Positions 34,269-43,278 of a stretch of 64,000 nucleotides of DNA are shown one piece after another. The stretch's first letter is position 1, and the number at the start of each line of letters is the position of its first letter. The notes beneath the pieces were generated by a model, which saw nothing but the letters and a program-made list of their open reading frames with translations, did not search any database and was not told where the DNA came from. The position numbers were made by a program, and so were the translations under genes. Source of the stretch: Paenibacillus oleatilyticus. Lineage in GTDB: Bacteria; Bacillota; Bacilli; Paenibacillales; NBRC-103111. The stretch spans positions 62,001 through 126,000 of the forward strand of contig NZ_JAHNZO010000002.1 of NCBI RefSeq assembly GCF_018998565.1, in the 5' to 3' direction.

Positions 34269-35651
34269 GTGGAAACGACAGCTAAACAACAAACAGGAGA
34301 GAAACTGATGCGAGTCCTCGTTTTCACACTGGTTATCTCTGTCATGAGCGCAACGATGTTCAACATCGTGCTGCCGCAGATTGGGGCGGAGTTCCGGCTA
34401 ACGCTTGCGCAAGTCAGCTGGGTCTCGTCGGTCTATATGCTGATTTACGCGATCGGTTCGGTCACCTACGGGAAGCTGGCCGATAAGTATAAGCTCAAAA
34501 ATTTGCTAACATTCGGGCTAATCTTCTTCGCGATAGGTTCCCTGATCGGGTTAGCTGCGCAGACGTACTGGATGGTACTCCTCGGCCGGATTTTGCAGGC
34601 TGCCGGGGCGTCGGTCGTGCCTGCAACGGCCATGATCATCCCGATTCGCTACTTCCCGCTGGAGACGCGCGGCCGCGCGATGGGCATTGCGGCCGCCGGG
34701 CTGGCGCTTGGCGGAGCGCTCGGGCCGACAACCGCCGCTTTGATCGTCAGTGTCGTGCATTGGCGCTGGCTGTTCCTGCTGCCGGTCTTGGCGCTGCTTA
34801 CGCTCCCGTTCTACCGCAAGTATCTTGACGACGAACCGGGCAAGGCCGGGAAAATCGATTGGCTGGGCGGCGGTCTCCTGGCTATTACGGTAGCACTGGT
34901 GCTGCTGTCCGTGACGAACGAGGCTTGGCTTCTTGCAGGCTGTGCATTGCTTACGCTAGGATTGTTTATCGCGCGCATTCGCTCTGCGGCCGAACCGTTC
35001 GTCCAACCCCGGCTGTTCCGCAATAAAAGCTACTCTTATGGGCTCGCGATCGCTTTTGTGGTGAACGGGGTCGGATACTCGCTTGCCTTTTTGAGCCCGC
35101 AGCTTTTATCCCTCGTCAACGGTCTGGCTCCGGGATTGGTTGGCTTCAGCATGGTTCCGGCTGCCATTGCGTCGGCGCTTCTGGGCAGAACAGGCGGCAA
35201 GCTGGCGGACGATAAAGGCAATCCGTTCCTGTATTTCACAGCCTCGGCGCTGCTGATTGCGTGCTTTGTCCTTCTGTCGACCTTTGCGGGAATTTCGCCG
35301 ATCGCGATTGCCATTTTCCTGATCTTGGGCAACGTCGGGCAGACGTTCATGGTCGTGGCTTTGTCGAACACGATTTCCCGGACGCTGCCTAAGGACCAGA
35401 CCGGCGTGGGGATGGGGCTGCTCTCGCTGCTGAACTTTATCTCCGGCGCTCTTGCCGCCGGCCTGTACAGCAAGATGGTCGATCACGGTTCCGCGATGCA
35501 ATGGAATCCGGCGAACATGTCCTTGAATCACAACGCGTTCGTATTCAGCAATATTTATACGGTGCTCGCGCTTCTTCATCTCGCGACGCTGGCCTTCTAC
35601 TTTTTTCAGTTCGGTAAGGTGATGCGGAAAAGCCGTGCCGTGGAAGGGTGA
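34269..35651 (+). CDS. MFS drug:H+ antiporter, DHA2 (14-helix) type
   Basis: 460 residues with about 14 predicted membrane helices. It begins with VFTLVISVMSATMFNIVLPQI and has motif A GKLADKYKLKNLL and motif C AGLALGGALGPTTAAL. It resembles the TetA(L)/QacA/EmrB group that exports cationic drugs, tetracyclines or metal chelates. The GTG start at 34269 follows GGAAAGGGGG. The upstream 200 bp is AT-rich and probably contains the promoter. It stands alone; no regulator is adjacent. Confidence 0.88.
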   Translation: METTAKQQTGEKLMRVLVFTLVISVMSATMFNIVLPQIGAEFRLTLAQVSWVSSVYMLIYAIGSVTYGKLADKYKLKNLLTFGLIFFAIGSLIGLAAQTYWMVLLGRILQAAGASVVPATAMIIPIRYFPLETRGRAMGIAAAGLALGGALGPTTAALIVSVVHWRWLFLLPVLALLTLPFYRKYLDDEPGKAGKIDWLGGGLLAITVALVLLSVTNEAWLLAGCALLTLGLFIARIRSAAEPFVQPRLFRNKSYSYGLAIAFVVNGVGYSLAFLSPQLLSLVNGLAPGLVGFSMVPAAIASALLGRTGGKLADDKGNPFLYFTASALLIACFVLLSTFAGISPIAIAIFLILGNVGQTFMVVALSNTISRTLPKDQTGVGMGLLSLLNFISGALAAGLYSKMVDHGSAMQWNPANMSLNHNAFVFSNIYTVLALLHLATLAFYFFQFGKVMRKSRAVEG

Positions 35652-35692
35652 ACGAACGGGGCTGCTATGATACACGCAAGACTTTGTGGTAT

Positions 35693-36862
35693 TCAGAGTT
35701 GGCTTCGCGGCTCCGGCGAGACGAATTGAATATCGCGGACATCGGCGTCTGCTGCGGCGAAGTCGAGCAGTCCGCGACCTTCCTCGGCCAAGGCTTCGCA
35801 GTCTTCTCCGGATAACGGCTCGAAGGGCTCGATGACCAGCGTGGCGGTACGGCGCTGGCGCACGATCCTCCATATCCCACGGACGAAGCCGTCAATGAGG
35901 ATGGTGGACCGAATGATGCCGTTCTCGGTGAAAACAAGGGGGCGGTACTCGTCGGCCAGGATGCGCGTTCGATCGGCATAGGACAAGAGCATGTTATCGA
36001 ACTCGCCCAAAAAGCGGGGCGGCGCCGGAGTATCCGGAGCGGGGAGCGGCGCGCCCGGCACATCGAACAGCTCGCTGCCGTCCTCACTCCTGTAAACAGT
36101 TAAACTCGGCCGGAGTCGGTCGATCGTTTCGCGCAGCCGGGTTAAACCGGACCACACTTGCATGTCTTTAACGGTGGCCGGTCCGAATGCGGCGAGGTAC
36201 CGGAGAATCGTCTCCTCCAGCGATGGAGCCGAGGCTAACGACTGCCCCAGCCAGGCTTCCGCAGAGGTGTGGGCGGCTTGACCGCCGTCGCCCCAGATGC
36301 CGCGCGGCGGGACTTGAACAAGCGGCACCAAGGCGCGTACGGCGTTGGCGAGTGCGGCGGGTTCGCGGTCCGGCCACTGCTCGCGCAGCAGCTTGCCAAG
36401 CTCGCCGAGTGTCAGAGGCTGTTTCTCGACCAGTATCCGGCCGGCTGCCGCGACCGCTTCAAGATCAAGCCCCGTCAGACGCCGTCCGTAGCTGCCGCTG
36501 AGACCGCGTTCGTAGACGGACTGCATCAACGGACGCAAGATCAGGCTGTCGCGGGCGGTAACCAGATGAATGGTGGAACGCATCAGTGCGATGCGAACTG
36601 CTCGCCGGTCCAGGAGTAAACGCGACAGATCCTCATGACGGAATCCGCGCAGCCGCGTCCACAGCCCGAAATAAGGCGGGTTAGGTGATTGAGCCTGCAT
36701 GCCGACCAGATGCGCTAGCGCATCTTCTACCGGCATGTCCGCGCGCTGCAGCAGCAGTTGGCGCGCGAGCAGGGCACGGTTCAAGGCGCGGGCTCCGAGC
36801 ACGGGACGCAAGGTTTCCCCGAGAGGGCCGTTTGCAGTGTTTGGCTGGGGTTGTATTTGCAC
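35693..36862 (-). CDS. winged-helix DNA-binding protein, AlkZ/YcaQ-like (HTH_42)
   Basis: 389 residues. Belongs to the HTH_42 winged-helix family, whose studied members AlkZ and YcaQ are DNA glycosylases that unhook interstrand crosslinks and remove bulky alkylated bases. The catalytic Q-x-Q pattern is present as Q56-A57-Q58 (GMQAQSPNPPYFGLW), as in AlkZ, rather than Q-x-D as in YcaQ. Other family blocks are RIALMRSTIHLVTARD and FDNMLLSYADRTRIL. GTG 36862 has AAGGAGG 10 bases upstream. It is monocistronic. Function is inferred from the family and the motif. Confidence 0.82.
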   Translation of the reverse strand: MQIQPQPNTANGPLGETLRPVLGARALNRALLARQLLLQRADMPVEDALAHLVGMQAQSPNPPYFGLWTRLRGFRHEDLSRLLLDRRAVRIALMRSTIHLVTARDSLILRPLMQSVYERGLSGSYGRRLTGLDLEAVAAAGRILVEKQPLTLGELGKLLREQWPDREPAALANAVRALVPLVQVPPRGIWGDGGQAAHTSAEAWLGQSLASAPSLEETILRYLAAFGPATVKDMQVWSGLTRLRETIDRLRPSLTVYRSEDGSELFDVPGAPLPAPDTPAPPRFLGEFDNMLLSYADRTRILADEYRPLVFTENGIIRSTILIDGFVRGIWRIVRQRRTATLVIEPFEPLSGEDCEALAEEGRGLLDFAAADADVRDIQFVSPEPRSQL

Positions 36863-36963
36863 GAGATGAAGACCTCCTTAACAGCGCAATCAAGCTGTAC
36901 TATCCTTTAATTCCTATTATATCTTGGTAATCCTGACAGCAGCATGTCCGTTTGAAATTGCTT

Positions 36964-37028
36964 ATAAAAAAACGACCGCCCCCTTGGGAATCGTCCGAGC
37001 AGCTCGAACAACCCCAAGGAGGCGGCCT
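36964..37028 (-). terminator. terminator of the ubiB/phasin operon (minus strand)
   Basis: On the minus strand GGCCGCC-CCTTGGG pairs with TCCCAAGG-GGCGGTC, then GTTTTTTTATAAG follows. The loop contains a second small dyad. Confidence 0.8.
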
Positions 37029-37062
37029 AGAGACAAAGCATCATCGGGTGCTGAATCGATGC

Positions 37063-38742
37063 TCAAAACCGTCCCGATCTGAAAATCGACAGCAGCAGCC
37101 ATAGAAACATCAGCGCGGCGACGCAGAATCCGATTTCAATGACGGGAAAATTCCACAGCAAGGTCGATTGTCTGCCAAGCGACGAGCCGATAATAAGACC
37201 GACCATAATAATGCTGAATGCGAGCAGGACGATGCTAAACGATAGCTGGTTGCTGATGCGGTCCATTTTTCGCATCAAGGCATCGAGCTCGGCGATCGAG
37301 ATTTCAAAGCGCAGCCTGCCTTTTTTTACCATACCGAGCAGCTCGCGCAGCTTCATCGGCGTCTCCGTCAGCAGGGTGGCGGCCTCGCTTACCTGATGCC
37401 ACACGCTGTCGGCCACGTTGCGGGGACTGAACCTTTCGGCGAACAGCTTTCGTCCGAACGGTTCGGCGATGCTGATGACGCTGAACGTCGGGTCCAGCGA
37501 AGTGACGACACCTTCGAGCGTCAGCAGCGCTTTGCCGAGCAGCGTCAGGTCGGCGGGAATGCGCACGCGGTGTTCGTAGGCGACGGCGAGCAGGTCGTTG
37601 ACCGATTCGCCGAGCTTGACACGGCTGAGCGGCACGTCGTAGTATTTCTCCCGCAGCTCGTCCACATCCGCACGCAAGGAGTCCATATCGACATCGTCGG
37701 GAATGATGCCGATGCCTTCAATCGCTTTGATGACGCCGTCGGTGCTATTGCGCCGCAGAGCAATGACCAGCGAGCCGAAATGATATTTCATCATCGGGGT
37801 AAGACGTCCGACCATGCCGAAGTCGATCAATCCGATCACCCCGCCCGGCAGGACGATGATGTTGCCCGGGTGCGGATCGGCATGAAAGAAGCCTTCCACA
37901 AAAATTTGCTGAAAGACGATGCGGGCAATCGTTTCGGCCAGCTTTTTCGGTTCGTACCCCAGCTCTTGCAGACGCTCCGTTTCGGTGGGCTTTACCCCTT
38001 CCAGATACTCCATGGTCAGCACGTTGCGGCTCGAATAATCCCAATAAATCGCCGGTATACATACATCCGAATCGCGCTCAAACGGCTTCGCCATCCGCTG
38101 TGCGCTGCGGCCTTCGTTCGTGTAATCCAGCTCGGCGCGCAGCGACTGGGACAGCTCGTACACCATGTCGCGCACCTGATATTTGGCCGCCCAGTCGAGC
38201 CGGTGCTCCGCCAGGCGGGCCAAATCGTCCAAAATTTCAAGATCCGTTTCAACAATGGAACGAATGTTCGGGCGCTGGATTTTGACGGCGACCGGCTCGC
38301 CCGTATGCAGGCGGGCAAGATGGACCTGCCCGATGGAAGCCGCGGCGATCGGCGTCTCTTGAAATTCCGCGAACAGCTTCTCGAAGGGCTCGCCGAACTC
38401 GCTTTCCAGAACTTCGCGCACTTGCTCGAAAGGGAAGGGCGGAACCCGGTCCTGCAGCTTGACGAGCTCGTCGATAATATGAGCGGGCAGCAGGTCGGGA
38501 CGCGTGCTGGCGATTTGGCCGATTTTGACGAAGGTCGGGCCAAGCTCCTCCAGAAACGTCCGGATACGCTCGCCGATGGTGCGCGACCGGGCCTCCCGCC
38601 GTTCATTCAAGCCGATGCGCGTCCCCGCAAGCAGATCGGGCAGTCCAAGCTCTTTAACGAGGAAGCCGAGCCCATTGCGGGCGAACGCTTTGGCAATGTC
38701 GCGGTACCTCTGCAGGTGCCGGATTTTCCGTCCGAGACTCAT
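37063..38742 (-). CDS. ubiB: AarF/UbiB family atypical protein kinase
   Basis: 559 residues. ABC1/AarF/UbiB signature blocks: LGPTFVKIGQIASTRPDLLP, AAASIGQVHLARL, VAVKIQRPN (conserved Lys), FHADPHPGN and LIDFGMVGRLT. Two membrane helices at the C-terminus (SIVLLAFSIIMVGLIIG and FCVAALMFLWLLLSIF) anchor it. UbiB proteins bind ATP and assist isoprenoid-quinone lipid metabolism, although in a Gram-positive the role is less clear. The start overlaps the preceding phasin-like gene by ATGA (38739-38742). A terminator follows the stop. Confidence 0.9.
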   Translation of the reverse strand: MSLGRKIRHLQRYRDIAKAFARNGLGFLVKELGLPDLLAGTRIGLNERREARSRTIGERIRTFLEELGPTFVKIGQIASTRPDLLPAHIIDELVKLQDRVPPFPFEQVREVLESEFGEPFEKLFAEFQETPIAAASIGQVHLARLHTGEPVAVKIQRPNIRSIVETDLEILDDLARLAEHRLDWAAKYQVRDMVYELSQSLRAELDYTNEGRSAQRMAKPFERDSDVCIPAIYWDYSSRNVLTMEYLEGVKPTETERLQELGYEPKKLAETIARIVFQQIFVEGFFHADPHPGNIIVLPGGVIGLIDFGMVGRLTPMMKYHFGSLVIALRRNSTDGVIKAIEGIGIIPDDVDMDSLRADVDELREKYYDVPLSRVKLGESVNDLLAVAYEHRVRIPADLTLLGKALLTLEGVVTSLDPTFSVISIAEPFGRKLFAERFSPRNVADSVWHQVSEAATLLTETPMKLRELLGMVKKGRLRFEISIAELDALMRKMDRISNQLSFSIVLLAFSIIMVGLIIGSSLGRQSTLLWNFPVIEIGFCVAALMFLWLLLSIFRSGRF

Positions 38743-39089
38743 GAGCTTGCGGGAGGTAAGGATTGGCCGGCTTCGGGCTGCTTGCCTTCCAGCTCGGCCA
38801 CGCGGCGCTCGAGCTCCCCGATGCGCTGGGTCAGCCGGACGTAATCGTCTTTGGTCGTCAAGCTCATCTCATGAAGCGCCTGACGCATGTAGCCGCGCAC
38901 CTTCTCCTCCAGCGTGGATTGGGCTTCCTCTCCTTTGCGTACCAGATCGTCCACGAACTGCTGCGACTCGGCCTTGTTCAGTTCTCCTTTTTTGACCAGC
39001 TCGTCGACGAATTTCTCCGCCTGCTCTTTGCTGACCACCGCAAAGCCCAATCCCATCGAAACCGCTTTTCCCAACAAATCTCTAATCAT
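38739..39089 (-). CDS. phasin-superfamily-like coiled-coil protein
   Basis: 116 residues, mostly alpha-helical and charged: QAEKFVDELVKKGELNKAESQQFVDDLVRKG then a coiled coil (RLTQRIGELERRVAELEGK). It resembles the polyhydroxyalkanoate granule-associated/phasin-like proteins often found next to AarF kinases in bacilli. Overlaps ubiB by 4 bp and has GGAGGGACAG before ATG 39089. The exact role is not known; it may organise a membrane or granule surface. Confidence 0.8.
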   Translation of the reverse strand: MIRDLLGKAVSMGLGFAVVSKEQAEKFVDELVKKGELNKAESQQFVDDLVRKGEEAQSTLEEKVRGYMRQALHEMSLTTKDDYVRLTQRIGELERRVAELEGKQPEAGQSLPPASS

Positions 39090-39277
39090 CTCTGTCCCTC
39101 CTGTTCGTATCCGTATAGGGTGATTTTACCATAGCGGGCCGCAAACGCAAAAACGAACACCGGGCACGCTCCCCGCCTAAAATAAAATTCGCTGATGCGC
39201 ACGGATTATCAAAAAAAGCGGTGCATTTTGTTGTACAATACATTCCATGACACGATGGCTGGAGGCTTGGTGAGCGA

Positions 39278-40135
39278 ATGGATTATTTCAAAAGGATTCA
39301 AGGGGCGATACAGTTTATCGAAGACCGCCTTCAGGAGGAGCTGGACATTACGGCCATTGCGTCCGCGGCTTGTTTTTCGGCTTTTCATTTTCAACGGCTG
39401 TTTCAAGCCATCTCGGGATTTTCCGTGCACCAATACATTCGGAGACGGAGACTGTCCGAAGCTGCGGTTTTACTGAAGGAAACGGGCAGAACCGTTCTCG
39501 ACATCGCGGTTGCGTTTCAATACGGCTCGCAAGAAGCGTTCACCAGGGCGTTCGAGAGTCAGTTCGGCATCACGCCGGCGAAATACCGGAAGGAATCCGT
39601 CCCGCTTCGTTTGCAGGACAAAGTGAATTTTCTCGATTATCAACAACATGCGGAAGGGGAATTGAACATGAACCGGCCTGAGATTATCGACTTGGACGCG
39701 ATCCGGATCATCGGCTACGAATACCGGACAACGCTGCAGGAGGAGCAATATTTTGAAGAAATTCCGCGCTTTTACGGCGAGTTTGGGAGTAACGGATTGT
39801 TTCTGAAGATTCCGGGCAGAGCCGCCCCGGAGTTGGCCTACGGGATTGCTTGCGAGTTTCAGGATGACGGCCGCTTTTCGTTCGTGATCGGAGAAGAAGT
39901 GCACGAGTTTACGGATAATTTGGAACCGGGATTCCTCTGTTACGAAATTCCGAAGGGGAAATACGCCGCATTCCGGGTCGACGGATCGGCGCAGAATACG
40001 AGAAAATACATATACGGCACATGGCTGCCGAATTCGAATTACGAGCGGCGGGAGGGGCCGGATTTTGAGGTGACCGATGTGCTCAAGTCGTCTCCGGAGG
40101 CCATAAGCATGGTCATTTATATTCCTATTGAATAG
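39278..40135 (+). CDS. AraC-family regulator with GyrI-like effector-binding domain
   Basis: 285 residues. N-terminal double helix-turn-helix (residues about 5-105): ITAIASAACFSAFHFQRLFQ and VLDIAVAFQYGSQEAFTRAFESQFGITPAKYR. The C-terminal half (from about 130) is a GyrI-like/SOUL small-molecule-binding fold: IRIIGYEYRTTLQEEQYFEEI, and LKSSPEAISMVIYIPIE at the end. Such regulators (Rob/BmrR-like) activate efflux or stress genes on binding hydrophobic compounds. It has a TACAAT -10 at 39234. The MFS gene downstream could be a target. Confidence 0.88.
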   Translation: MDYFKRIQGAIQFIEDRLQEELDITAIASAACFSAFHFQRLFQAISGFSVHQYIRRRRLSEAAVLLKETGRTVLDIAVAFQYGSQEAFTRAFESQFGITPAKYRKESVPLRLQDKVNFLDYQQHAEGELNMNRPEIIDLDAIRIIGYEYRTTLQEEQYFEEIPRFYGEFGSNGLFLKIPGRAAPELAYGIACEFQDDGRFSFVIGEEVHEFTDNLEPGFLCYEIPKGKYAAFRVDGSAQNTRKYIYGTWLPNSNYERREGPDFEVTDVLKSSPEAISMVIYIPIE

Positions 40136-40144
40136 GCGGGATAA

Positions 40145-40175
40145 GAGGCTGCAAATTTCGGCAGCTTCTTTTTTT
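40145..40175 (+). terminator. terminator after AraC/GyrI gene
   Basis: GAGGCTGC pairs with GCAGCTTC around an 8-nt loop, followed by TTTTTTT. Confidence 0.85.
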
Positions 40176-40279
40176 ATTGTCCGTGGCACGATTGCTTAAC
40201 GTCAACGGTCGATTTTTGACCAAAGATCAGCTACAATAGTCAAGGCATCCCGAATTGAAGTCGTGAAGGAGAGTTACCG

Positions 40280-41464
40280 TTGACGTTATCCCATGAACGC
40301 GGCTTGGAATCCCCGTTCGCGCTCCGGCATTATCTTACGCTGATTACCGTAGTCATTATCGCCGGGATGAACCAGGGGCTTCTGCTGCCGCTGCTTACTC
40401 TGCTGCTTGACAAGACGGGGGTCTCGACCGGGGTGAACGGCTTGAATGCGGCCGCTCTGTATATCGGGACCTTCGCCACGATGTTTTGGATCGAGAAGCC
40501 CGTGCGCCGTTTCGGCTACAAGCCGGTGATCGTCGGCGGCATCCTGATCGTGCTTGTCACGCTGGTCTTATTTCCATTATTTCCTAATTTTTGGGTATGG
40601 CTTGTGCTCCGGTTTATGGTCGGAGTAGGAGACAGCGGGCTGCATTATGCGACCCAGCTGTGGATCGTATCCCGTTCCCCGGCGGATAAGCGAGGCCGGT
40701 ACATATCGCTCTACGGGATGGCTTACGGGGCGGGATTCAGCTTGGGACCGCTTGGCATCAACCTGCTGCCCTACGGGATGTGGGCGCCTTTTCTGGCGAC
40801 GATGCTGTGCACGGCCGTATCGCTGCTGTTCGTAAGCCGGCTGCCTAACGCGCTCCCGGAAACGGTGAAAAGGGGGCAGGAGGCGCAAGCCGCCGCCACC
40901 TATCCTGCTGTGTTCCGGCTGGCCTGGTACGCTTTGCTTACTTCGTTCCTGTACGGGTACATGGAATCGTCCATGAACAGCAATTTTCCCGCTTACGGCT
41001 TGCGCATCGGCATGTCCGACACCTGGATATCCCTGCTGCTGCCGATCATCGGGATCGGTTCCCTGATCCTCCAGCTGCCGCTTGGCGTATGGAGCGACAG
41101 GTGGGGCCGCAAGCCGATCCTGATGGCGGCTGGCCTGATCGGCGGGGCCGCCTTTGCCGCCGTTCCGTTCGCCGCGCAGGGGAATCTGCTGCTGGTGCTG
41201 ATTCTGTTCGGCCTGGCCGGCGGGCTCGTCGGCTCGTTCTTTACGCTGGGGCTCGCCTATGCGGCGGATGTGGTGCCGAAAGCCGTGCTGCCCCGCACGA
41301 ACGTCATCGCCTCCGTGCTGTTCAGCATCGGCAGCATCACCGGGCCGAATATCGGAGGCTTCAGCATGCAGTACTTCTCCGTCCACAGCATGTTTTATTG
41401 GCTTGGGGGCGCGTATGTCTTATTTGCGCTGCTTGGATTATGGTTCCGGCCGAAGGCTCCCTGA
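40280..41464 (+). CDS. MFS transporter
   Basis: 394 residues with about 12 membrane helices. Motif A-like blocks: PVRRFGYKPVIVGG in the first half and GVWSDRWGRKPILMAAG in the second. Other family blocks include RFMVGVGDSGLHYATQLWIVS, close to YfkF/YitG-type MFS proteins. The TTG start at 40280 has AAGGAGAG upstream. It lies 144 bp after the AraC/GyrI regulator, separated by a terminator. The substrate is unknown; drug export is the most common role for its kind. Confidence 0.85.
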   Translation: MTLSHERGLESPFALRHYLTLITVVIIAGMNQGLLLPLLTLLLDKTGVSTGVNGLNAAALYIGTFATMFWIEKPVRRFGYKPVIVGGILIVLVTLVLFPLFPNFWVWLVLRFMVGVGDSGLHYATQLWIVSRSPADKRGRYISLYGMAYGAGFSLGPLGINLLPYGMWAPFLATMLCTAVSLLFVSRLPNALPETVKRGQEAQAAATYPAVFRLAWYALLTSFLYGYMESSMNSNFPAYGLRIGMSDTWISLLLPIIGIGSLILQLPLGVWSDRWGRKPILMAAGLIGGAAFAAVPFAAQGNLLLVLILFGLAGGLVGSFFTLGLAYAADVVPKAVLPRTNVIASVLFSIGSITGPNIGGFSMQYFSVHSMFYWLGGAYVLFALLGLWFRPKAP

Positions 41465-41485
41465 GTCAAGCAGGCAAGCAGAGAA

Positions 41486-41770
41486 GGGCCGCACATGCGG
41501 CTGAGCTTGTTGAGAAAGTAGTCAGACGGGATTATAGAGGTAACGAAGGGGTGGGTACCTACTTCCGACCGCTGCTCCACCCCACAAAGTGAAGTTGAAT
41601 CAGGGAAGCTTAGTCCGAGTACTTTGCGGGGACCCCGGGTCTTCGGGAAATTTGATTGGAAGTCGCTTAGTAGCGGACATTTCCCGAAGACAAAGGCGGC
41701 CGCTATCGCTTCTCTACTTTTGCTTAGACCACTTTCTCAACACTCTGGGCCGCACATACGGCTCTTTTTT
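41486..41770 (+). repeat. structured repeat unit (MITE-like) inserted at an MFS terminator
   Basis: A 233-bp segment with perfect-but-one terminal inverted repeats GTTGAGAAAGTAGTC (41509-41523) and GACCACTTTCTCAAC (41727-41741), flanked on both sides by near-identical copies of a small hairpin GGGCCGCACATRCGGCT (41486-41502 and 41747-41763). Inside are the stems TCTTCGGGAAAT/ATTTCCCGAAGA (41640-41651, 41679-41690) and GGGGTGG/CCACCCC. No coding frame is apparent. The right-hand flanking hairpin is followed by CTTTTTT and is the probable MFS terminator. I suggest a MITE-type or other mobile non-coding element; a structured RNA is possible. Confidence 0.5.
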
Positions 41771-41965
41771 GAAGCAATTTTGCCTTAGTTTAGACATAAA
41801 AATAGCTCTTGCGAGTCATTCTGAGACGCTTAAACTTGGTTATAGTTAAATCAAATAACAGTACCGCAAGATGACATAATGTTCCATGTCTGCACGGTGC
41901 TCGTTCCGTTATACTTGAGGTGTTCCACAACGGCAGATTATAAACAACGGAGAAGGTGGAATGGA

Positions 41966-42364
41966 ATGAAAATCAATAAAAACAAGTTGCTTTTCTTGGC
42001 GGCAGCCTTCGGTATATTGTGCATCGGAGCCATTCTTGTTGCATTCATTCAAGACGATTCGAGTTCGGTCGATCCTTTGATCGCTGAAAAAGCGGCGGGT
42101 TATCAGGTCGCGACCGTCCAGGTAAAGGAAGACGGCTTTGAGCCTAAACAAATCGAGCTTCAGGCGGGCGTGCCGGCGAAAATCAACTTCAAGAAATCGT
42201 CGCGATTTACTTGCATCAAGAGCATGATCTCTAAAGATCTGGGAATTATCGACGCTCCATTGGCAACCGGAGACAATATCGTCGCCTTACCCGAATTGAA
42301 GCCTGGCACGTATCGCTACCATTGCGGAATGTACATGTTTGACGGAGTCATTACGGTGAAATAA
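41966..42364 (+). CDS. membrane-anchored cupredoxin-like protein
   Basis: 132 residues. An N-terminal signal anchor (LLFLAAAFGILCIGAILVAFI) is followed by a cupredoxin-type beta-sandwich: VKEDGFEPKQIELQAGVPAKINFK, FTCIKSMIS and the C-terminal YRYHCGMYMFDGVITVK. The HCGM..M pattern and the first-loop FTC cysteine are the probable copper ligands, similar to the Cupredoxin_1 group. It would act outside the membrane in copper binding or electron transfer. ATG 41966 is preceded by AAGGTGGA. No copper exporter is adjacent. Confidence 0.82.
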   Translation: MKINKNKLLFLAAAFGILCIGAILVAFIQDDSSSVDPLIAEKAAGYQVATVQVKEDGFEPKQIELQAGVPAKINFKKSSRFTCIKSMISKDLGIIDAPLATGDNIVALPELKPGTYRYHCGMYMFDGVITVK

Positions 42365-42431
42365 ATAAGAACGACGGGGAAGCGGGAATGTTGTCCCGTC
42401 CAGACGGCAATGATTGAACCGCCGAGCGAAG

Positions 42432-42482
42432 CGGTGGTCATCTCCCGATATTTTGTCGGGGGAGGGCCGCCGATTTTTTTTT
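42432..42482 (+). terminator. terminator downstream of the cupredoxin-like gene
   Basis: CGGTGGTC-CTCCCGA pairs with TCGGGGGAG-GGCCGCCG, followed by TTTTTTTTT. A weaker GACGGG/CCCGTC hairpin precedes it. Confidence 0.75.
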
Positions 42483-42630
42483 GTTTGAAACGCTCGAGGT
42501 TGCGGAATTGTCTGCCTGGAGAGATGCTGCCGGGGTTTATTTTCGGTTATTCCAGTTTCCGGAAGGGTTCATACCAGGTTTGTATCGAAATACATTGGAT
42601 AGTAGATCCTTTTAAGGAAGGTGATCCGAA

Positions 42631-43278
42631 ATGAATACGACGACGGCCTCAGCCGAAAGCTCCAAAAACATAATCGAAGTATCCGGCGAAGGAACGGTTG
42701 CCGCGGCTCCGGACCGGGCCCAGATTACGCTCGGGGTACTGACGGAGAAGGCGAATCTCAGCGAAGCGCAGACCGAAAATGCCAGCGCAGTGTCAAACAT
42801 CCTGCAGTCGCTGTTCCAGCTGGGAATTCCGAAGGAGAAGGTACAGACGGTCCAGTACGGCATCGAGATCCAATACAACTACAAAGAAGGGGTGCAAACG
42901 TTCCGCGGCTACAAAGTCACCCATCTTCTGCGAGTAACGGCGGACAAGATCGAGCAGACGGGAGTCATCGTGGACACGGCGGTTCGCCATGGAGCGAACA
43001 CCGTATCCGGCATCCAGTTTACTTCGGCTCACCCGGAGGCGTATTACCATCAGGCGTTGACGATGGCGGTCCACAGCAGCCGACAGAAAGCGGCGACCCT
43101 TGCGAAAGCGATGGGCGTAGCGCTTCATCCTACCCCGGTACGCATTCAAGAGGTGTCGCATGGCGTCGAACCGCCTCCGTACCAGATGGCGACTTTTGCC
43201 GCTGCGGCCCCCACGCCCATCCAACCGGGAGAGCTGAATATTTCCGCTGCTGTCAAAGCTTATTATTCTTATTCTTGA
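42631..43278 (+). CDS. SIMPL-domain (DUF541) protein
   Basis: 215 residues. Full-length SIMPL/DUF541 domain: IIEVSGEGTVAAAPDRAQI at the start, LGIPKEKVQTVQYGIEIQYNY, and ALTMAVHSSRQKAATLAKAMG near the C-terminus. The family includes oxidative-stress and signalling proteins. Unlike many relatives it has no signal peptide, so it is cytoplasmic. AAGGAAGGTG precedes the ATG. The molecular role of the family is not well defined. Confidence 0.87.
   Translation: MNTTTASAESSKNIIEVSGEGTVAAAPDRAQITLGVLTEKANLSEAQTENASAVSNILQSLFQLGIPKEKVQTVQYGIEIQYNYKEGVQTFRGYKVTHLLRVTADKIEQTGVIVDTAVRHGANTVSGIQFTSAHPEAYYHQALTMAVHSSRQKAATLAKAMGVALHPTPVRIQEVSHGVEPPPYQMATFAAAAPTPIQPGELNISAAVKAYYSYS

Noticed and set aside
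37396..38844. 482-codon plus-strand open frame opposite ubiB
   Set aside because: It is antisense to a clearly conserved kinase and shows low-complexity composition typical of a GC-rich shadow frame.
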